The position numbers and the translations under genes are program-made. The notes below the pieces were generated by a model. The model had not been told where the DNA came from, ran no database searches, and saw only the letters and a list, made by a program, of their open reading frames with translations. DNA of 64,000 bases from Strongyloides papillosus (lineage: Eukaryota; Nematoda; Chromadorea; Rhabditida; Strongyloididae): the NCBI GenBank assembly GCA_005656395.1, contig SRSI01000062.1:124001-188000 (forward strand). Reading direction: 5' to 3'. Positions 58,183 through 64,000 of this stretch are shown here, piece by piece (within the stretch, counting starts at the first letter, position 1; every line of letters starts with the position of its first letter).

Positions 58183-60126
58183 TTAATTATTATTTGACTT
58201 TTTCGCCGGTGTAACATCATCATCGCCCTCATGTCTCCTTTTAAGTGATGTCCATTGATCAACAACTTCCTTGATATAAGACATCTTCTTTTTTATAAAA
58301 TCATCCATTCCGCCATTAATTAATACTCCATGACTGTAAGTTTTTAATTTATTATCCTTATCAATTATTGAGATACTTTTTGTTGGTACTGCGATAATAA
58401 TTTTCGTGTGATCCTATAATGATAATACAAAAAATATGACTTAAAACAGACTTACTTCAAGAAAGTTAATTTGAAATACTCCATTAAGTAATATAAAACA
58501 AATACACTTATCATTCCTTTTCCACTTTAGAAGAATAGGTATTCCTTTATCGAAGATTTTGATGTTTTCCTGTTCTTCCACCGGTGGTTTGCCCAGCAAG
58601 TTACTTTCCATATATCTTTTAAAGTACTCAAGTAACTTCAATTTCTTATCCAATTTTGTAGGGCATTTATTGCGCTCGAAATACTCTCTTGCACCGTTTT
58701 TGCCTATGTACTGGTAATTATCCATAGTACCATCAACAACGAGACGACTGTTGTCTTTGAAATTTACACCGACACTGGAATCGGATAATTGATATCCTAA
58801 ACCATATCTCTTATTAAAATCAATCCATCTTGATATGTAATGTTTGGGTCTACTGGAACACAACAACGCGTTACGATCCATCATGGAGGATGATACTCCT
58901 TTTAATCCATTTTCAAAAAATAAACCCACAAAAGTGCGGATCCCTTTGAAAGAAAAAGGCGATTTTTCTCCAATATCGAGCTTAAGTTCTTCCTCGCTGA
59001 TGTTCTCATTTCCAGATGTACTGTCAAATCCAAGTTTTCCCACGATGCGGCTTTTACTATGACGTCTCCTTATTCTGAATCCTTTCTGAAAGATGTTCTC
59101 AATTCCATAATTAACGTCTAATTTACAATCTTCCTTAGGGATATTATCACGTCTACCAAACGGCTCTACATAACATTCACGAGAATCCTTCTGACCGGTA
59201 GTACGAGAAGACGGCTTTCCAGAAATGTATTCGAGTAGATGATCTTTAGAAATACTCCTAGAGCTTAAGTAATCCTTTTTTAGAACATCGTCGATCACCG
59301 GCCTACTGTCAGGATCACGAGTTAACAGAATCCTAATCACCTCCTCTGTGTGGGTTGATACTGTTGATGGAATACTGTATTCATGACGCAGTATTGCGAT
59401 ATAAAGCATATGGTCATCGCTATAATCGAATGGAAAACGTCCAACAGCCATTTTGTACAAAGTAATTCCAAGTGCCCAAACGTCAACACCAAAAGAGTAC
59501 CCGCTCCCATTTAGAGTTTCGGGAGCAAAGTACTTAGCTGTCCCACATGCCTTCATAATCTTACTCACTGGATCTACATTTTTAATAGCGATTCCAAAAT
59601 CCCCAATCTTAACATCCATATCCTTTGTGAAAAATATATTACCAGGCTTTATGTCTCTATGAATGATCCGCTTCTCGTGAAGATGAGAGATTCCACAGGC
59701 AACCTCTCTTGTAACAAATCTGCATGAGGGCTCATCCAAAACTTCTAACCACCTTAATATATTTTTTAATGTGTCATCACATAATTCCAGTGTCATACAA
59801 ACATATGTCGGGAGGTAGAAGAAGCGGAACATTTTAAGAATGTTTGGATGTCTAAGATTCATCTGGATACTAGTTTCTTCGTATGCCTAGAAAAGAATAA
59901 ATAAATATTCGGATTAGGAAAAACAAACCATATTAAGACTCCCCTTAAGCCTGCTCTTCATTATAACTTTACCGGCATACTTTTCCCTGGTACTGAGGTC
60001 GATAAATAAGTAGCATTTTCCAAAACCTCCGCTTCCGAGAAGTTTTCCTCTACTATATTGCGTTCCAGTAGTGGGATCTTGAATAATCTTCGGAATCTCT
60101 TCAGACAAATCTTCGTGAGCATCCAT
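58183..60126 (-). CDS. polo-like kinase paralog A, apparently catalytic
   Basis: Three exons, 60126-59929, 59886-58456 and 58413-58183, all phase 0, giving 619 aa (human PLK1: 603). The kinase domain (about 26-285) has the glycine loop GSGGFG, the Lys in YAGKVIMK, the helix-C Glu in EETSIQM, the catalytic loop HRDIKPGN and the metal-binding DFG. The activation segment reads IMKACGTAKYFAPE: the position of the activating Thr210 of PLK1 is Lys. The C-terminal polo-box domain (about 395-600) starts at ISRWIDFNKRYGLGYQLSD and ends across the last exon junction at QINFLE-DHTK. The phosphopeptide-binding residues of PLK1 (Trp414, His538, Lys540) are all present. A mitotic/centrosomal Ser/Thr kinase role is expected from the family but not shown. 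It is more divergent than a typical PLK1, so it is probably a lineage-specific copy. Confidence 0.93.
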
Positions 60127-60532
60127 TCAAAAGACAACCAACAAAGTAATCGGCAACGTATCTTTCTAGCAAAATGGTAATGACGTACAAAACAAGCGAG
60201 TATAGAAAAATGACTTTTAACCCACTGAAATGATAATTTTATACAAAAATGTCATCGTATTTCTTAATGTAATCATTGGTAGAATATTTACAACTTCTAA
60301 CTGTTACTGATTTATTGTTCAAAGTTAAGGAACTTTGGTAATTGATGAATGTCCATTAGAAAATTGTTTTTTTTTTCAATCTGAATCGTCGACTTGTAGA
60401 ATTTTTTATTAATAAAAACAGTGATAAATACAAGATTAATATTAATATAGAAATATGATATAATTACAAATATATTTACATTTAAAAATACAATTAAAAA
60501 AGTACCCGCGCTAAAAACTTCCTTTTTGGAAT
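60127..60532. promoter_or_regulatory. spacer between kinase copies with duplicated promoter block
   Basis: The part next to kinase A (about 60127-60290) resembles the region upstream of kinase B (about 62440-62600). Both contain the identical 19-mer CTTAATGTAATCATTGGTA (60263-60281 and 62574-62592), which on the gene strand reads as a CCAAT box context. The part next to kinase B is its duplicated 3' flank. Confidence 0.55.
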
Positions 60533-62435
60533 TTATATATCATTGCTACTTTTTTTTGTCGGTACGACATCATCATTATCGCATTCATGTTTCCTTTTAA
60601 GTGATGTCCAATCTTCAATAACTTTCATTACATAAAGCACCATTTTTTTCAACACCTCATTCAATCCAATTATAGATAACTTTTTAATGCTATATGTTTT
60701 AAGTCTATTGTCCTTACCAACAATTGAAATACTTTCTGTCGGTGCTGAGACAATAATTTTCGTATGATTCTAAAATTATATTGAAAAAAAACATAAATTA
60801 AGCAAAACTTACATCAAAAAAGTTAATTTGTAATACTCCATTAGATAGTAGAAAGCAAATTGATTCACTATCTTTTTTCCATTTTAGAAGAATAGGTATT
60901 CCACCATCAACAATCCCAATTTCCTGTTCTTCCACTGGTGGATTATCTAGTGAATCAGTTTCCATATAGTTCTTTAAGTATCCAAGCGACTTGAGTTTCT
61001 TATCCAATCCATTGGGACACCTGTCACACCCGAAGTATTTTCTCAGGTTACTCTCATCAATATATTGGAAATTTTCCATAGTATTGTCTACGATGAGACG
61101 AGTATTATCTCTGTGGAGTACACCGACACTGGAATCAGATAATTGATATGCAAGACCATAATCCTCACTCAAATTCATCCATCTAGATACAAAATATTTG
61201 GATCTATTGGCACTTGACAATGCATTAGCTATCCGGAAGGGTGCTGATACTTCCTTCGGTGTGGAAGAACCAACCAAAGTAGAAACTCTATTATGTAAAT
61301 ACTTTAGAAGATAGCTTGATTGTTCTTCCATATTGAATAAACGACCTTTCTTAGGAAAGATGTTCTTATGTTCATAATTACCATCTATGGTAAATTCCTT
61401 CTGAAATATGTCCTCAATTTCACGACTTTGACCCAATTCGCAATCATTCATGGAGACATCTCCAATATGTGATGTTGGATTATATTCATGAGGATCCTCC
61501 TGACTACTAGTATTAGAAAACGATTGCCCATGAATGTATCCACGTAGATGTTCTTTCAAAATATTCTCAGAGCTTAAGTAATCATATGTCAAAACATAAT
61601 CAATTGCTGGTCTATTATTAGGATCACGTGTTAACAAGATCCTAATCATTTCCTCCGTATGTACTGGGACTGTTGATGGGACATTGTAATCACAACGTTT
61701 TATCTTGTCACAAATCATAAAATAAAACATATCATCGAAGGGGACATGTCCAACAATCATTTCATATAATATTATCCCAAGTGCCCATACATCAACACCA
61801 AATGAATATTTACTCCCATCAAAATATTCAGGAGGAAAGTACATAGGCGTCCCATATGGCTTCATAGCCCTTTCCGTTGAATCTCTATGGTAAGTAGCAT
61901 TTTCGAAATTCCCTATCTTGATATCCATATCTTTGGTAAGAAATATACTATCCGGCTTTATATCTCTATGGATGACCCGTTGCTCGTGGAGATAAGAGAT
62001 TCCACAGGCAATCTCCCTTGCAACAAATCTACATGAAGGCTCATCCAAAACTTTTAATCTTTTTAATACACATTCCAGTGTGTCATCCCACAACTCCAGG
62101 GTCATGCAAACACAAGTTTTGCAACCGAAATAGCGGAACATTCTAAGAATATTTGAATGTTTAAGATTCATCTGGATGCTGGTTTCTCGATAAATCTAGA
62201 AAAGAAATAAATAAATATCAAAGTTATAAAAACAAACCTCTTCCAGATTCCCATCAAGCTTACTTTTCATTATAATTTTACCAACACACTTTCCCTTAGT
62301 CTTGAGATGAGTAAATAAGTAGAAATTTCCGAAACTCCCAATCCCGATGAGCTCTCCTCTAATATATCGCGCTCTATTTATAGTATCATTAATAATCTTT
62401 GGAACTTTTTCAAAGAAATCCTCGTGATCTTCCAT
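60533..62435 (-). CDS. polo-like kinase paralog B, predicted pseudokinase with intact polo-box
   Basis: Exons 62435-62238, 62195-60813 and 60769-60533, phase 0, giving 605 aa with the same exon structure as paralog A (the first exon is also 198 nt). I chose MEDHED at 62435 by homology; an ATG three codons upstream (62444) is also in frame. The kinase domain keeps the glycine loop (GIGSFG), Lys (CVGKIIMK), helix-C Glu and HRD Asp (VIHRDIKPDS), but the Asn after HRDxKxx is Ser, DFG has become NFE (KIGNFENAT), APE is PPE, and the Thr210 position is Lys. Loss of the DFG Asp and the catalytic-loop Asn removes both metal ligands, so catalysis is unlikely. The polo-box domain (about 385-590) is intact and keeps the Trp, His and Lys that bind phosphopeptides. 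There are no frameshifts or stops, so the protein is probably made and under selection. Confidence 0.9.
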
Positions 62436-63039
62436 TCCAAACATGATTATCAGAATAGTCCGTAACGTATTTTCTTAGTCGAATTAAAGATGACATAAAA
62501 CACAAACGAATGTACAAAAAATGACATTCCACCAACTGAAACTTTACTTTTATACCAAGATGTCATCATATTACTTAATGTAATCATTGGTACAGTATGC
62601 ATAGTTTATTTATTCCCAAAAGGCAAACATATCATATTATGTACTCGATGAATCTTTAAATGTAGTTGAAGCCTCTAAATGAATTTATGTAGTGAAAAGT
62701 AGAAATAAATATTAGAAGGTTGATGATATGCTATTGTTTCCATTGATATCCAGATAACGAAGGTACTTTTTTTTTACAATTTTTCTCGTATACCATTTAC
62801 CGTTTTCCAATCATAAATAATTTATAACACCGTTAAAAATCCCCCTCCAATGAACTCTTTTATAACATCTCGTTACCCATTTTATGATTCGCAATAGGTT
62901 AGTAGTAGTATATCATCAAATTTTTCAACACACTATCTTTCTAGAAAATACCAGTTTATTTCTTAAAGTTTAATATGTGTACTACCTTGTGAAGGTTTAT
63001 TAGGAAATTTTTCTTTTTAAATTGAATTTTGAAGTAGTA
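62436..63039. promoter_or_regulatory. upstream region of kinase B
   Basis: The first 160 nt share blocks with the upstream region of kinase A, including the 19-mer CTTAATGTAATCATTGGTA at 62574-62592. The rest is AT-rich with no gene. Confidence 0.5.
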
Positions 63040-63262
63040 AGATAGTAAAATTTTTTATTAATAAAAAGAGTGATAGAAACAAAATTAATATTATTATAGA
63101 AACATGATATAATTACAATACATTTACGTATAGAAATACATACAAAAATAATATCCGCGGCAGAAACTTCATCTTTGGAAGTTTTTTTTTCGCTGGTATA
63201 GCACTGCCATCGCCATCATGCTTTCTTTTAAATGATGTTCATTCTTCAACAACTTTCTTGGA
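63040..63262 (-). pseudogene. 3' remnant of a third polo-like kinase copy
   Basis: The minus strand from about 63262 to 63180 reads KKVVEE, then a stop (TGA) where the paralogs have Trp, then TSFKRKHDGDGSAIPAKK, matching the last 25 residues of paralogs A and B. About 140 nt of downstream sequence also match their 3' flanks (the TTTTTTATTAATAAA and ATCCGCGG/ACCCGCG blocks). Nothing of the kinase or polo-box domain precedes it; similarity ends near 63262. Confidence 0.8.
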
Positions 63263-63346
63263 AAATTTTACCGTGAAAGAAAAGCTATTTTAAATTTGGT
63301 GTAGTTTCTCAAGAATAATCCTCATAGATTTAATAAATTTTTATGC

Positions 63347-64000
<654 letters not shown>

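Overview
This window is nuclear DNA from a nematode, most likely a Strongyloides-type (clade IV, Strongyloididae) worm. The evidence is: extreme AT richness; very short GT-AG introns (mostly 40-58 nt) next to a few long AT-rich ones; probable trans-splice acceptors a few bases upstream of start codons; and gene content that matches Caenorhabditis families (tbc-11, taf-12, pax-1, kars-1, snrp-40, a Dbl-type RhoGEF, a nematode ligand-gated channel, a chemoreceptor-like 7TM protein). Species assignment is inference. Most genes were rebuilt by joining exons at GT/AG sites with matching phase; exon coordinates are given in each entry.

Layout, left to right. 0-8 kb: 3' end of an unknown Ser/Asn-rich protein (+), a small four-span membrane protein (-), an unknown basic protein (-), and TAF12 (+). 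8-13.6 kb: a RABGAP1/TBC-11 Rab GTPase-activating protein (-) with two possible first exons. 15.7-21 kb: a Cys-loop ligand-gated channel (-) divergent from a PAX1/9-type paired-domain factor (+). 21-23.4 kb: PGS1 and TMEM186 (both -, about 130 nt apart, both mitochondrial), a candidate operon. 23.8-24.6 kb: an old foldback DNA transposon. 25-27.1 kb: a 7TM receptor (+) and a small two-motif protein (-). 27.6-44.3 kb: one large SEC14-spectrin-DH-PH RhoGEF (Dbl/MCF2L type, -) with a probable internal promoter. 45.3 kb: tRNA-Ala(AGC). 48.5-51.8 kb: a mucin-like ShKT protein and a secreted protein of unknown function (-). 53 kb: a tiny Lys/Ala/Thr-rich secreted protein behind a clear TATA box (+). 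53.6-55.6 kb: lysyl-tRNA synthetase (-) with a likely alternative mitochondrial first exon. 56.7-57.8 kb: the U5 snRNP 40K WD protein (+). 58.2-63.3 kb: a tandem array of polo-like kinases (-): one apparently catalytic, one pseudokinase with an intact polo-box, and one 3' remnant. 63.3 kb to the end: a glucose-6-phosphate isomerase pseudogene (+), cut by the window edge.

Most of the window is ordinary housekeeping and signalling genes. I see no CRISPR, prophage or bacterial-type system. The parts most worth attention are the polo-like kinase array with its pseudokinase, the alternative first exons (RabGAP, RhoGEF, LysRS), the unusual charge-filter motif in the ligand-gated channel, and the full-length palindromic transposon.
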